Made by a program: the position numbers and the translations under genes
Shown: positions 41,572-50,616 of the stretch, one piece after another
Numbering within the stretch: position 1 is the first letter of the stretch
Layout: every line of letters starts with the position of its first letter
DNA from: Anaerolineales bacterium
GTDB taxonomy: Bacteria; Chloroflexota; Anaerolineae; Anaerolineales; Villigracilaceae
DNA length: 64,000 nucleotides
Direction of reading: 5' to 3'
Assembly: GCA_020634895.1 (NCBI GenBank)
Contig: JACKAV010000002.1
Span: 124,001 to 188,000, forward strand
The notes under the pieces: model-generated
The model's input: only the letters and a program-made list of their open reading frames with translations
Database searches by the model: none
What the model was told of the DNA's origin: nothing

Positions 41572-43569
41572 ATGAAAAAATCAATAATCCTATTAATATT
41601 CTTTCTCACCGCCTGTTCAAATGTTTCGCCCACCTCAACAAACACGAACCAGCGAAGCGGCCCGCCCTTTCCGCGATTAGGTATGTGGTGGCCAAATCTA
41701 AATGAACAACCACTGGAACAAGTGGGGCGGTACGATTGGGTGATCCTGGGTGAATGGCAAACCGAATTTCTGGGTCCTTTAAACAACATCAATCCAGATA
41801 TGAGGCTTCTCATTGCAACAAGCGCCAGCGAGGTAGATTTTAATCCCAACGACCCAAGCGTGAATACTTACATACAAGAGATACCATCGGAATGGTTTCT
41901 AACACAAGTTGGAACCACACTAAGGGAAGACGTAGATAGTACACAAAAAAGCATATCGGTATCAGCCGTAAAAATTGGAGATATAGACCTGTTCGTTGCT
42001 GGTGACACAGCAATTATTGATGGAGAAAGTGTTTATGTTGAAAATGTAGACTCTGAAACATTGACTCTAACTGTTAGGCGCGGCTACGTCCGCCCTGCCT
42101 CAGCGCATACGGCTGGGACGCGAATCGCTGCTCATATTTCCTTCTGGCCCAATTCTTGGATACTTAATCTCAGCACACTTTCCCCAAAAGGGGTTGCGAT
42201 CTCATCTACTGAACCCGAATGGTGGTCGGATTATAACGCCAGGCTTGGCGCCAAACTTCTTAGTGATCCACGTTGGAGCGGACTTTTTGTGGACAGCGCT
42301 GGACTTAACGAATCATGGCTTATTGGGAATTCAACTGCACGCAGTATTGACCCTGATCAATCCGACCGCCTCATCACGGATTACTCAGATTTTGACGATG
42401 CATGGAATGAGGGTCTATCAACGTATCTCTTTAAATTACGAGGGGAAGTTGGTCCTGAACGTATCATCTACTTAAATGGCGGCATTCCTGAATACAATTA
42501 TGTAAATGGAAGAGATTTTGAAGGTTTTCCATATAACCAGGATCCGTATGTTTGGCATACAAAAATGTTCGGTCCCTACCCATCAGGAAGTTATTTTGAC
42601 TGGATGTCAACTTCACTCCAGCCAAACCTAACGACTCTTGAAACCTATGAAGACGATAGTCACCCAGACCCAAATGACACCGACGGTTATCCCAATAATT
42701 GCAACGACCCGGATTTCACACCTAACTATCGCAAAATGCGCTTTGGGCTGACCAGCGCACTACTCAACGACGGTTACTTCAGTTACGAGATGAATACTGA
42801 AGGACATGGGTCCTTGTGCTTAATGTGGTTCGATGAATACGACAACGCAGGAGCGGGGCGTGGATATTTAGGCTATCCGCTTGGAGAAGCAGAACGGCTA
42901 ATATCCTCCCTGGAAACTCCAAACCAAGTCACAGCAAACGCATTCGAGTCGGGAAACGAAGTTTCAGTTTGGCAGGTTTCCTCCAAAGAGGAGAATGCCG
43001 CCTCTGCCTATTTAGATATCTCCGACCCCGCAGAAGGAAACGCTTCAGTTAGAATAGACTCCACACAAACGCCCGGTGATGTTTGGAACTCGACATTTTC
43101 CTATGCGCCAGTGTCATTGATTCAGGATAAAGAATATACAATTTCTTTTTATGCGCGTGCAGAAACACCACGAACCATAAACGTTTGGGTTGAGCAAGAC
43201 AGCGAACCATGGGATGGATTATTAAACTGGGGAGAATTTCACCTTACAAAAGAATGGCAAAAATTCGAAATGCCAACCACCTCGGGCGGGAATGACCCAC
43301 AAGCCAGATTAGTATTTGGACTCGGAGGAGACGCAGGCTCAGTTTGGCTGGATGAAATCAGTTTTCAGGAAGGGAATGCAAATATATGGAGGCGGGACTA
43401 CGATCACGGAATCGTAATCGTCAACGCTACCTCGGAAACCGCCACTGTCCCATTGGAAAGCACTTATGTGAAAATCAATGGGTCACAAGCCCCAACCATA
43501 AATGATGGTTCTCAAACAGAGGTAGTTTCCATCCCACCATTTGATGGAATTATATTATTGAGAAAATAA
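41572..43569 (+). CDS. Secreted lipoprotein, glycoside-hydrolase-like with C-terminal carbohydrate-binding domain
   Basis: ATG 41572 gives a clean lipoprotein signal (LIFFLTACS); the frame is open further upstream without support. The 665-residue product has a long N-terminal TIM-barrel-like region resembling hypothetical glycosyl hydrolases, with GRYDWVILGEWQ, GLFVDSAGLN and an end-on LNDGYFSYEMNTEGHG stretch. A beta-rich module (about residues 455-600) follows, with YTISFYARAETPRTINVW and LTKEWQKFEMP typical of CBM4/9-like domains, then a small terminal beta domain. It could trim or remodel the cell's own polysaccharide. Confidence 0.7.
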   Translation: MKKSIILLIFFLTACSNVSPTSTNTNQRSGPPFPRLGMWWPNLNEQPLEQVGRYDWVILGEWQTEFLGPLNNINPDMRLLIATSASEVDFNPNDPSVNTYIQEIPSEWFLTQVGTTLREDVDSTQKSISVSAVKIGDIDLFVAGDTAIIDGESVYVENVDSETLTLTVRRGYVRPASAHTAGTRIAAHISFWPNSWILNLSTLSPKGVAISSTEPEWWSDYNARLGAKLLSDPRWSGLFVDSAGLNESWLIGNSTARSIDPDQSDRLITDYSDFDDAWNEGLSTYLFKLRGEVGPERIIYLNGGIPEYNYVNGRDFEGFPYNQDPYVWHTKMFGPYPSGSYFDWMSTSLQPNLTTLETYEDDSHPDPNDTDGYPNNCNDPDFTPNYRKMRFGLTSALLNDGYFSYEMNTEGHGSLCLMWFDEYDNAGAGRGYLGYPLGEAERLISSLETPNQVTANAFESGNEVSVWQVSSKEENAASAYLDISDPAEGNASVRIDSTQTPGDVWNSTFSYAPVSLIQDKEYTISFYARAETPRTINVWVEQDSEPWDGLLNWGEFHLTKEWQKFEMPTTSGGNDPQARLVFGLGGDAGSVWLDEISFQEGNANIWRRDYDHGIVIVNATSETATVPLESTYVKINGSQAPTINDGSQTEVVSIPPFDGIILLRK

Positions 43570-43576
43570 TAAATAA

Positions 43577-43750
43577 CCCAAGTTGCTACCGTGATACCAA
43601 GAACTTTTCCACCCAAATCATGCTGTTTTTGATAGATAAGAACGCGCCTCCCCCTCTCTCCCGGTTGAGCGTATGATACGAAACGGTAGTGAGCAGAGAC
43701 TGAAGATTTTTGGCGGAATGAGAAAATCCATTCGAAGGTAACAACTTGGG
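43577..43750. mobile_element. MITE-like element with 14-base terminal inverted repeats
   Basis: CCCAAGTTGCTACC (43577-43590) and GGTAACAACTTGGG (43737-43750) are inverted repeats with one mismatch, enclosing about 146 bases without a convincing gene. This accounts for most of the space between the convergent genes ending at 43569 and 43805. I see no clear target-site duplication and no transposase, so it may be a decayed element. Confidence 0.4.
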
Positions 43751-43804
43751 CTAAATCTTCAATAACAGCTAAACTCAGCGGTTTGCTGGTCAAGCCGATG
43801 ATAC

Positions 43805-45001
43805 TTAATGAGAAGAATCGCTTTTGGAAGTCTTCGCCCATTGGGTGGTCTGCTTTCCTGCCAGGAACCTATACAGCCCTTTTAAGGCGGCCCAGTTACT
43901 ATTAAAAAGAAAGGCGGGGATATAGAGAATACGCAGCCAGCCTGCTTTATATTGTTCAAAGTATCTTCCAATAATTGCAAAAAAATAAAATAATCCTTGT
44001 AATGCCAGCATAACCCAAGGGTAAGGGGGGGCAAGAAAAAGAAGTTTTAGTGAATCTACCCTAGGCGGAAATGCAAATGCCAATATATTTACTATCAACA
44101 CCATAATCATAAATATCGGCACGAGGGGGCGCATAAATTTATGAGAAACAACCTGCCAAACCACAAGAGGGCGATTCCAGGGTAAAAGACGGTTTGCGTG
44201 GACAATCGCCTGATAGCGACCAGCAATAATTCTTGAACGACGTTCAACCCCATCCTGAGCATGAGTCGAGATACTTTCAAATGACCGTGCTTTTGGCGCA
44301 TACGCTACCCGATACCCCTGTTTGGCAATCTGCATCCCCATAAAGAAATCATCATTAATAATGCCATCTGGCGGGGGAATAAACAATTCACGGCGCAAAG
44401 CAAGAATTTCGCCGATAATCCCAGTACAGCACCCCATTAAGGACTCGTTCTTTTGGATAAAGGATTCGTACTTCCAATAAAGGCCTTCAGACTCTCCAAG
44501 CCCACCCTCACCGGCATCTATGGAACGTGCTCCTACCACCGCGCCTACACGGGGATCTGAAAACGGAACAGATATCTCACGCAGAACGTCAGAGGCATAA
44601 GAATTAGACGCATCAGAAAACAAAATAATTTCACCACGCGCCTGAGTAATGGCACGATTAATAGCTGCCATTTTCCCGCGGCGCGGTGGATTATAGGCAA
44701 GTTCCACGCCTTGATCTGCATAACTTTTAATAATTTCTTGTGTACGGTCTTCAGAGCCATCATCCATAACCAAGATCTGGAATTTATCCCGCGGATAATC
44801 CAACTTCAAACTATTTTCAATCTTTTCAGCAATCACTTTTTCTTCATTAAAAGCAGCAATTAACAAAGTGATTGCAGGAAACGATTCGGAATTTGCAACC
44901 GGGGGAGCAACCATGCGCGAGAACAACCAAATTAGAAATGGATATCCAACATAGGTGTAAACAATCATAAAAACAAAAAGCCAAAAGAGAATGCCTAACA
45001 T
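43805..45001 (-). CDS. Family 2 glycosyltransferase, membrane processive type
   Basis: The 398-residue protein has an N-terminal membrane helix, a GT2 domain with AAFNEEKVI, MDDGSEDRT, FSDASNSY (D-x-D-like) and NDDFFMG, an RRSRI motif in place of Q-x-x-R-W, and three or four C-terminal membrane helices. This is the layout of hyaluronan/cellulose/PNAG-type synthases that extend and sometimes export a chain. It is the last gene of the polysaccharide run. It could be the catalytic partner of the BcsB-like protein at 52119, although the two are seven genes apart. Confidence 0.9.
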   Translation of the reverse strand: MLGILFWLFVFMIVYTYVGYPFLIWLFSRMVAPPVANSESFPAITLLIAAFNEEKVIAEKIENSLKLDYPRDKFQILVMDDGSEDRTQEIIKSYADQGVELAYNPPRRGKMAAINRAITQARGEIILFSDASNSYASDVLREISVPFSDPRVGAVVGARSIDAGEGGLGESEGLYWKYESFIQKNESLMGCCTGIIGEILALRRELFIPPPDGIINDDFFMGMQIAKQGYRVAYAPKARSFESISTHAQDGVERRSRIIAGRYQAIVHANRLLPWNRPLVVWQVVSHKFMRPLVPIFMIMVLIVNILAFAFPPRVDSLKLLFLAPPYPWVMLALQGLFYFFAIIGRYFEQYKAGWLRILYIPAFLFNSNWAALKGLYRFLAGKQTTQWAKTSKSDSSH

Positions 45002-45008
45002 AACAACC

Positions 45009-46157
45009 TTAGCTCCGTTTCTCTTTTACAGAGTTGCGATACAAGGAATATAAGTCTTTAGCAACCGCAGAAAGTGAATATTTTTTTTTCACAAATATTC
45101 TGGCATTGGTTCCGAACTTAACACGCAAGGTGGAGTCTTCCAAAAGCTTCAATAACGCAGACGCCAAGAAATCAGGACTGTCAGGCGGTATTAGTATTCC
45201 ATTCTCTCCACTTTCAATCAAATCAACAGCACCACCGACAGAGGTGGCTATCGAAGCAAGACCGGACGCCATGCCCTCCAGAAGGGAATTCGACAACCCT
45301 TCAGTGGAGGAAGGTAATACAAAGATATCGGATGCCTGAAAATATGGAGAGACATCTTTAACATTTCCCGCAAAACGAATATTGTCTCCCGCTGCATGCT
45401 TTAATTTTTCTTCCTCAGTTCCCGTCCCTAAAATCAACAAAGTCGCATTCGGATGATCACGAATAATCGAGTTCCATACCCCTATCAATTGATCGACTCT
45501 TTTCTCCGGGTCAAGACGCCCAGAAAAAACCACAACCAATCCATCCGGCAAATTTAACTTTCGACGCAATGAATCCTTCTCCTCCGCAGAAGAGGAGGGC
45601 GCAAAACGATTTAGGTCAACACCATTGGGTATAAACGCCATTTTTTCCGGGCGAACACCTATCTGTTGTAATTCCTCCTCAATTTCAGAGCTAATAACAA
45701 TAAAAGTATCCACCCAGCGTTTAATTGTAGCAATCCTGTTCTCTCCAAACGCGCGTCTCTTAAGTTTCGCCAAATCCCCCAGTTCACCTCCACGAAGAAC
45801 CTTTGCCACTACGGGTACGCCGATTAAACGCTTACTGAGAATCGCAGTGGTTACGGGTGATAACAATTCGTGCGCATGAATAATATCGGGCTTAAATTTG
45901 TACAACATGGGTATTGCGCTCACGGAATAGCTTAGTGCTGCCAAAGGCTTGGGACCTGGCACAGGCAGACGATGCACAGGAACTTGATCGATTATTTCAA
46001 ACGGAGATAGGGTTGGGTCATATCTCCGGGTAAATATTTGCAACTCCACACCAAGATCCTTAAGAAGAGGCGCCAAAGAAGCCAATTGTCTTTCCGCCCC
46101 TCCCAAGCGCGGATAATATGCCTGAATCAACATTGCAACACGAAGGGTGCCACTCAT
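45009..46157 (-). CDS. Family 4 glycosyltransferase
   Basis: I start at ATG 46157 (MSGTLRVAMLIQAYYP), which avoids overlap with the CapA gene; an upstream in-frame ATG at 46250 would overlap it. The 382-residue GT-B enzyme has GGAERQLASL at the start, VVVFSGRLDPEKRVDQLI in the C-terminal half and the E-x7-E nucleotide-sugar motif in PSSTEGLSNSLLEGMASG. It should add one sugar to the lipid-linked repeat unit. Eight bases separate it from the GT2 gene. Confidence 0.9.
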   Translation of the reverse strand: MSGTLRVAMLIQAYYPRLGGAERQLASLAPLLKDLGVELQIFTRRYDPTLSPFEIIDQVPVHRLPVPGPKPLAALSYSVSAIPMLYKFKPDIIHAHELLSPVTTAILSKRLIGVPVVAKVLRGGELGDLAKLKRRAFGENRIATIKRWVDTFIVISSEIEEELQQIGVRPEKMAFIPNGVDLNRFAPSSSAEEKDSLRRKLNLPDGLVVVFSGRLDPEKRVDQLIGVWNSIIRDHPNATLLILGTGTEEEKLKHAAGDNIRFAGNVKDVSPYFQASDIFVLPSSTEGLSNSLLEGMASGLASIATSVGGAVDLIESGENGILIPPDSPDFLASALLKLLEDSTLRVKFGTNARIFVKKKYSLSAVAKDLYSLYRNSVKEKRS

Positions 46158-46185
46158 GAAATCACCATCAATAGTCCTCGCAACC

Positions 46186-47334
46186 CTACTTCCATTTTTT
46201 TTGATATGTTTGTTCAAAGATCGTCTTTTGGACATCAGAGTGCGCTTCACAAAAAATAAAGTTATACAAAACTAGAAACCTATCACTCTCCAACAAGACA
46301 TTTGAGAGTAAATGACGCAGCACACGATCCAACTTGCGAGCAATATACCCAAAATTTAAAAAAGTGTAAAAATACTGATATTTTCTAGACTCGCAGAATG
46401 CAACCCACTCCTTTTTAAGGAACTCCCTGTCCGACAATTTGTCACTACGTTCCTTAAATGCGCTCAAGATGGCAATATGCTCATCACCATTTGCAACATC
46501 AATAGCAAAATCCCTTTTTACAATTGGCACAAAATTGATATCTATGTTTCGATCTTTAAGAAGAATTTCCACCAAAAGCTCTTCCTGCCACATTGGGTGG
46601 TTGGAGTAATCAAACAACAAGTTCCCCTGCCCATAGACAATATGCCCATTTTCAATTTTTTCATATGCGCCTATGCAATGGCTATGCTGACAGATAACCA
46701 CATCTGCCCCAGCCTGGACCATTTTACGGCAGAGTTTCTGAAGAGGCGGCGAAGGATAGCGATAATGTTCTATTCCTCCATGATATAAGACAATTGTTAA
46801 GTCCACTTCCTGCCTGGACTTCCTAATATCATCAAGGGTATCAAAAGGGTCAAAAGGATTGGCGCCAGGGTAACTCTCTCCAGCTATTGAGAATTCATGT
46901 TCGGCAACAGATATCAGATTGATTTTGTAACCTTTTTTTTCAATGTGCAATATCTCCCTAGCTCTCTCCAAGTTCATACCGGCACCCACCAAATGAATGT
47001 TACTGTTATTAATAAGATTAATCGTCTCCTCAAGCCCATTCGGTCCATAATCCATAATATGGTTGTTTGCCAATGAAAACACATTCACCCCAGCATTTAT
47101 TAGACCCTCCAACGAACCTGGATCAGCCTTTATATTCGGACCAAATTTTTTTATAGGAACATCGTTGGTCGTTAGCGGACACTCTAAATTAACAATAGCC
47201 AGATCCGCCCCGGAAAATATTTTTTTAACTTCGTTAAAAACCACATCTTCCTGCCCTTTCTTTAAGTAATTCTCGTTAGATTTTGTTGGGACGGTATCGC
47301 CTCCAACCACTATCCTTAAATTCTGGTTAGCCAT
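46186..47334 (-). CDS. capA: CapA-family protein (metallophosphoesterase fold)
   Basis: The 382-residue protein has the PGA_cap signature: GGDTVP, NLECPLT, ANNHIMDYG, LYHGGIEHYRYPSP and CQHSHCIGAYE, all metal-binding turns of a calcineurin-like fold. CapA is known from poly-gamma-glutamate capsules, and homologues occur widely in polysaccharide loci with unclear activity. No CapB/CapC ligase partners are nearby. No signal peptide is visible, unlike classical CapA. GGAG precedes the ATG. Confidence 0.88.
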   Translation of the reverse strand: MANQNLRIVVGGDTVPTKSNENYLKKGQEDVVFNEVKKIFSGADLAIVNLECPLTTNDVPIKKFGPNIKADPGSLEGLINAGVNVFSLANNHIMDYGPNGLEETINLINNSNIHLVGAGMNLERAREILHIEKKGYKINLISVAEHEFSIAGESYPGANPFDPFDTLDDIRKSRQEVDLTIVLYHGGIEHYRYPSPPLQKLCRKMVQAGADVVICQHSHCIGAYEKIENGHIVYGQGNLLFDYSNHPMWQEELLVEILLKDRNIDINFVPIVKRDFAIDVANGDEHIAILSAFKERSDKLSDREFLKKEWVAFCESRKYQYFYTFLNFGYIARKLDRVLRHLLSNVLLESDRFLVLYNFIFCEAHSDVQKTIFEQTYQKKWK

Positions 47335-47356
47335 ACAAACTCCATTGTACCGATTA

Positions 47357-48373
47357 TCATCTATGTGTTGTTATATTGAAAACAGGGGTAAGTTTTGCGT
47401 GCAATTGCGGAAGCGATAGTTTAGGATAAACGGGGATTCGGGGCAAATACATAAAATCATCTCGTTTCAAATTGGACCTTCCCGGGCTCATCGTAAATGC
47501 AAATTGAAATCCCGATGAACGCAATAAATCCGCAGCAAATGTCCCAATTGCTGCACGAGAGCCGTACGGGTAAGCAAATAAAGCGGGGGCAGAGCCAAGT
47601 TCAGCTTTAATTTGCCGCTGCGATTCAAGAATTTCAAATTCCGCTTGTTCGTTACTTATATTTCCCAACGCGGGATGATTATGTGTATGAGGCGCTATGG
47701 TTACTCCAGCGTCAAAAAGTTGACGCAACTCATCCCACCCCAACGTTGTCTTGTCCGTCAACAACTGTGTTGGGAATAGTCTACGGCATAAATCAGTTAC
47801 TTCAACAAGTGACTTTTCAAAAGAAGCGGATTGTTTCATATAGTCAGCCAACTTCGCAAAAGTTTGTTGGCGCTCTTGTTTAGTGCCCAATAATAATATT
47901 CCAATAGGGCTTTCAATCTGCTGCAAGGTTGTATTCTGCAAAGCATCGTACAATTTATCCCACCAAAAAACACCTTTTCCAACATAAGCCGTAGCTACGA
48001 ACAATACTGGTCGAATCCCATAGTTCTTGGTAATGGGCCAAATGTTTTCCTTAAAATCCAGATAGCCATCATCCACAGTTACCAAAACAGCTCGTGGGGG
48101 AAGCTTTCTATTGCCCGTCACAGCCTCCAAAACATCATCAGCGGATATAGGTTGATATTCAGAAGACAGCAACCGCATCTGTTCCTCGAACTGCTCCGGT
48201 GTAGCGGATAGATTTTTAGGGTCAAGCCGTGGTTGAGCGTCAATTTCGTCTACGCGATGATAAGCCAGAGCGTAAAATGAACTACCAAATGAGTTATCAA
48301 GCACATGCAGGCTTCCCAGAACACCTAGCCTATGAGCAATTGAGAGAGTAGTGTTTTTTATTTTTTTATACAT
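47357..48373 (-). CDS. Polysaccharide deacetylase family protein 1
   Basis: The 338-residue protein has the NodB homology domain: YHRVDE near the start, the catalytic Asp pair in VTVDDGYLDF, and metal His residues in APHTHNHPALG, with LFAYPYGS later. It is a paralogue of 49612 by many shared blocks such as YGIRPVLFV-TAYVG and FWWD-LY. It probably removes N-acetyl groups from glycan residues. There is no secretion signal, so it may act on lipid-linked precursors at the inner face or on a soluble sugar. Confidence 0.88.
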   Translation of the reverse strand: MYKKIKNTTLSIAHRLGVLGSLHVLDNSFGSSFYALAYHRVDEIDAQPRLDPKNLSATPEQFEEQMRLLSSEYQPISADDVLEAVTGNRKLPPRAVLVTVDDGYLDFKENIWPITKNYGIRPVLFVATAYVGKGVFWWDKLYDALQNTTLQQIESPIGILLLGTKQERQQTFAKLADYMKQSASFEKSLVEVTDLCRRLFPTQLLTDKTTLGWDELRQLFDAGVTIAPHTHNHPALGNISNEQAEFEILESQRQIKAELGSAPALFAYPYGSRAAIGTFAADLLRSSGFQFAFTMSPGRSNLKRDDFMYLPRIPVYPKLSLPQLHAKLTPVFNITTHR

Positions 48374-48394
48374 AACATATCATTATTACAATAC

Positions 48395-49498
48395 TTATTT
48401 TTCGGGAAATGCAACTTGATTGTAAACATCCAAAAGCTGATCAAGCCATCCATCCGTACTATGATTCTCAACAACATATTGCCGCGCCAAAGAGCCAAAT
48501 CGAAGCCGCTTATCAGGGTCCCTAGACAAGTCTTTTAATGCTAATGCGATTTCAGCAGGTTGATGAGAAGGTACACATATACCAAAATCAGGCTTCACAA
48601 TTAAGGGGATATCTCCAACACCTGTAGCTACAATAGGCAATCCCGCGCTCATCGCTTCCAATATCGAAACAGGCAATCCTTCAGCATGAGATGCGCTTAC
48701 ATAGACATCACTAGCAGACAAAAGAGCAGGAACATCGGATCTTAAACCCAGCAAACGAACATGATCCTTCAATCCTAAATCTTCGATCTTTTTATTTATT
48801 GTTTCCAGATAAGACCCAGTGCCAACTATTGCCAGAAAAACCTCAGGACCAGTACGCCGCAACTCATCCATGGCATCCAATAAATCACTGTAGCCCTTTC
48901 CTTCTACGAGGCGCCCCACAGTAATAAACAACAAGTTCGATGGAGACGGGGCAATCTCAGACCTAATCCTTACCCTTTCCTCATCGGATAGAATCGGAGT
49001 AGGCTCCACAGGGTTCTGGATCACATCAATATGACGCTGGTTGTTATATGCCTGGTGTGTTCTAGCAACTTCCCAGCCAACTGCTATTCGTTTTTTTGTA
49101 AAGTACTTTAAAGAAATGGATTCTAAGTAACGCCATGAATAAGCATATAGATTAAGATTATGTATAGAAGCAACCACCGGGGTACCTGTTATCCATCCCG
49201 CCAACCCTCCCAGAATGATCGAATAAGTTAAATGAGTATGTAGTACATCAAATTTCTCGTCCCGCAATGTTTTAACTAAGGCACGGAATAACGCCGGATC
49301 AAAAAGATTGCGTCCTTTGATCTCTATAATCCTCACACCCATAGATCTAATTTCATTGTAATAATGCTTTTCAGGGTAAGAGTTAAATGTAATGAGAGTG
49401 GGCTCAAGTCCTCTTGCCAGCGCGGCCCGCATAAATGTGACCTGAAGTTTTTCAGCTCCTCCAATATTGAGTGTATCTATCAGTTGAGCAATACGCAT
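48395..49498 (-). CDS. Family 4 glycosyltransferase
   Basis: The 367-residue GT-B protein has IGGAEKLQVTFMRAA, LHTHLTYSIILGGLAG, ITVGRLVEGKGYSDLLDAM and the E-x7-E region ASHAEGLPVSILEAMSAG. It is close in pattern to the GT4 at 54502 (GGAEQLQVTF, LHAHLTYAYIIGSL), so the two are duplicates that have diverged. AGGA lies before the ATG. It stands between two paralogous deacetylase genes. Confidence 0.9.
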   Translation of the reverse strand: MRIAQLIDTLNIGGAEKLQVTFMRAALARGLEPTLITFNSYPEKHYYNEIRSMGVRIIEIKGRNLFDPALFRALVKTLRDEKFDVLHTHLTYSIILGGLAGWITGTPVVASIHNLNLYAYSWRYLESISLKYFTKKRIAVGWEVARTHQAYNNQRHIDVIQNPVEPTPILSDEERVRIRSEIAPSPSNLLFITVGRLVEGKGYSDLLDAMDELRRTGPEVFLAIVGTGSYLETINKKIEDLGLKDHVRLLGLRSDVPALLSASDVYVSASHAEGLPVSILEAMSAGLPIVATGVGDIPLIVKPDFGICVPSHQPAEIALALKDLSRDPDKRLRFGSLARQYVVENHSTDGWLDQLLDVYNQVAFPEK

Positions 49499-49611
49499 AT
49501 TAATCCTATGTTACTCTACGATCTATAATTGTATTTTTATTACAGTTGATTTTATAACGACAGAGATATACTTGTATTTAAATGTACAACAAAGCGACAC
49601 ACAAAATCATT

Positions 49612-50616
49612 TTATGCCGAACGAAACGAGGTAAGTTTCAAATGAAATCGAGGGAGACTCTCAGAATACGGCGTCAAACGAGGAAACAGCTGTAAATTAT
49701 CGTTCTTAATTCGGGAGAGGCTGTCGCTCATTGTAAATGCAATTTCGATATTTTCGCTTTTTAACATCAACGCAAGTTCATCGTTAACAGCATGATCGCG
49801 TCCATCCGGATAGGCAAAAAGTGGAAGGACGTCTCCTACTTCCTGGTTCAACAGCCCCAGCGATGTACGAAGCTCTTCACGCGCTTTTTCGAGAGAGATA
49901 TGCGTCATGATAGGATGGGTATGGGTATGGGGAGCAAGAGTCGCTCCCGCCTTAGAAAGATCGCGAAGTTCCCCCCAATCCAGAGTGAAGGGTGTGCTTC
50001 TGGAATCCTTTGGGGTAATATCATCACATAAATTCTCAACATCAGCGAGCGCCTTTTCAAAGGGCTGCATTCTCACATAATTTGCAATAGTGTCAAAAGC
50101 AATCTGCCTCTGTTCTGCTGTTTTCAGCGGAAAACTTCCCAGCCATGTATCCAATTGAACATATTTTGCATGGGTAATTGCATTATACAAACGATCCCAC
50201 CAAAATATACCTCCGCCTACATAAGCCGTAGGAACAAAAAGAACAGGGCGAATACCGTATTTTTGAGCAATTGGAAAGATCACATCTTTAAAATCACGGT
50301 AACCATCGTCTACGGTCACCAAAACAGCTTGAGATGGGAGCGGCTTATCTCCACGAACAGCATCCAGAACATCTTCCGCAGACACTGGATTAAAACATGT
50401 CGCCAGCAAGCTCATCTGTTCTTCAAATTGACGAGGCGTGGCACTGACAAGGTCATACAACCGCCTCGAAAGCGGGGAGTCTGATTCTGCCACACGATGA
50501 TATGCCAATACAGCCAAATGATTCCCAACATCATGGTGAAGATATTGAACAAACCGCAACGCCCCCGACTGCTCGGCAATATTAAGCAAAAAGTCCTTTG
50601 CACGACGCTTAATCAT
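49612..50616 (-). CDS. Polysaccharide deacetylase family protein 2
   Basis: The 334-residue NodB-domain protein is a paralogue of 47357. Catalytic Asp residues are in VTVDDGYRDF and metal-binding His residues in APHTHTHPIM, and LFAYPDGRDHAV takes the place of YPYGS. Its start overlaps the flippase stop by four bases, coupling the two. A 113-base gap follows before the next gene with no other feature. Confidence 0.88.
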   Translation of the reverse strand: MIKRRAKDFLLNIAEQSGALRFVQYLHHDVGNHLAVLAYHRVAESDSPLSRRLYDLVSATPRQFEEQMSLLATCFNPVSAEDVLDAVRGDKPLPSQAVLVTVDDGYRDFKDVIFPIAQKYGIRPVLFVPTAYVGGGIFWWDRLYNAITHAKYVQLDTWLGSFPLKTAEQRQIAFDTIANYVRMQPFEKALADVENLCDDITPKDSRSTPFTLDWGELRDLSKAGATLAPHTHTHPIMTHISLEKAREELRTSLGLLNQEVGDVLPLFAYPDGRDHAVNDELALMLKSENIEIAFTMSDSLSRIKNDNLQLFPRLTPYSESLPRFHLKLTSFRSA

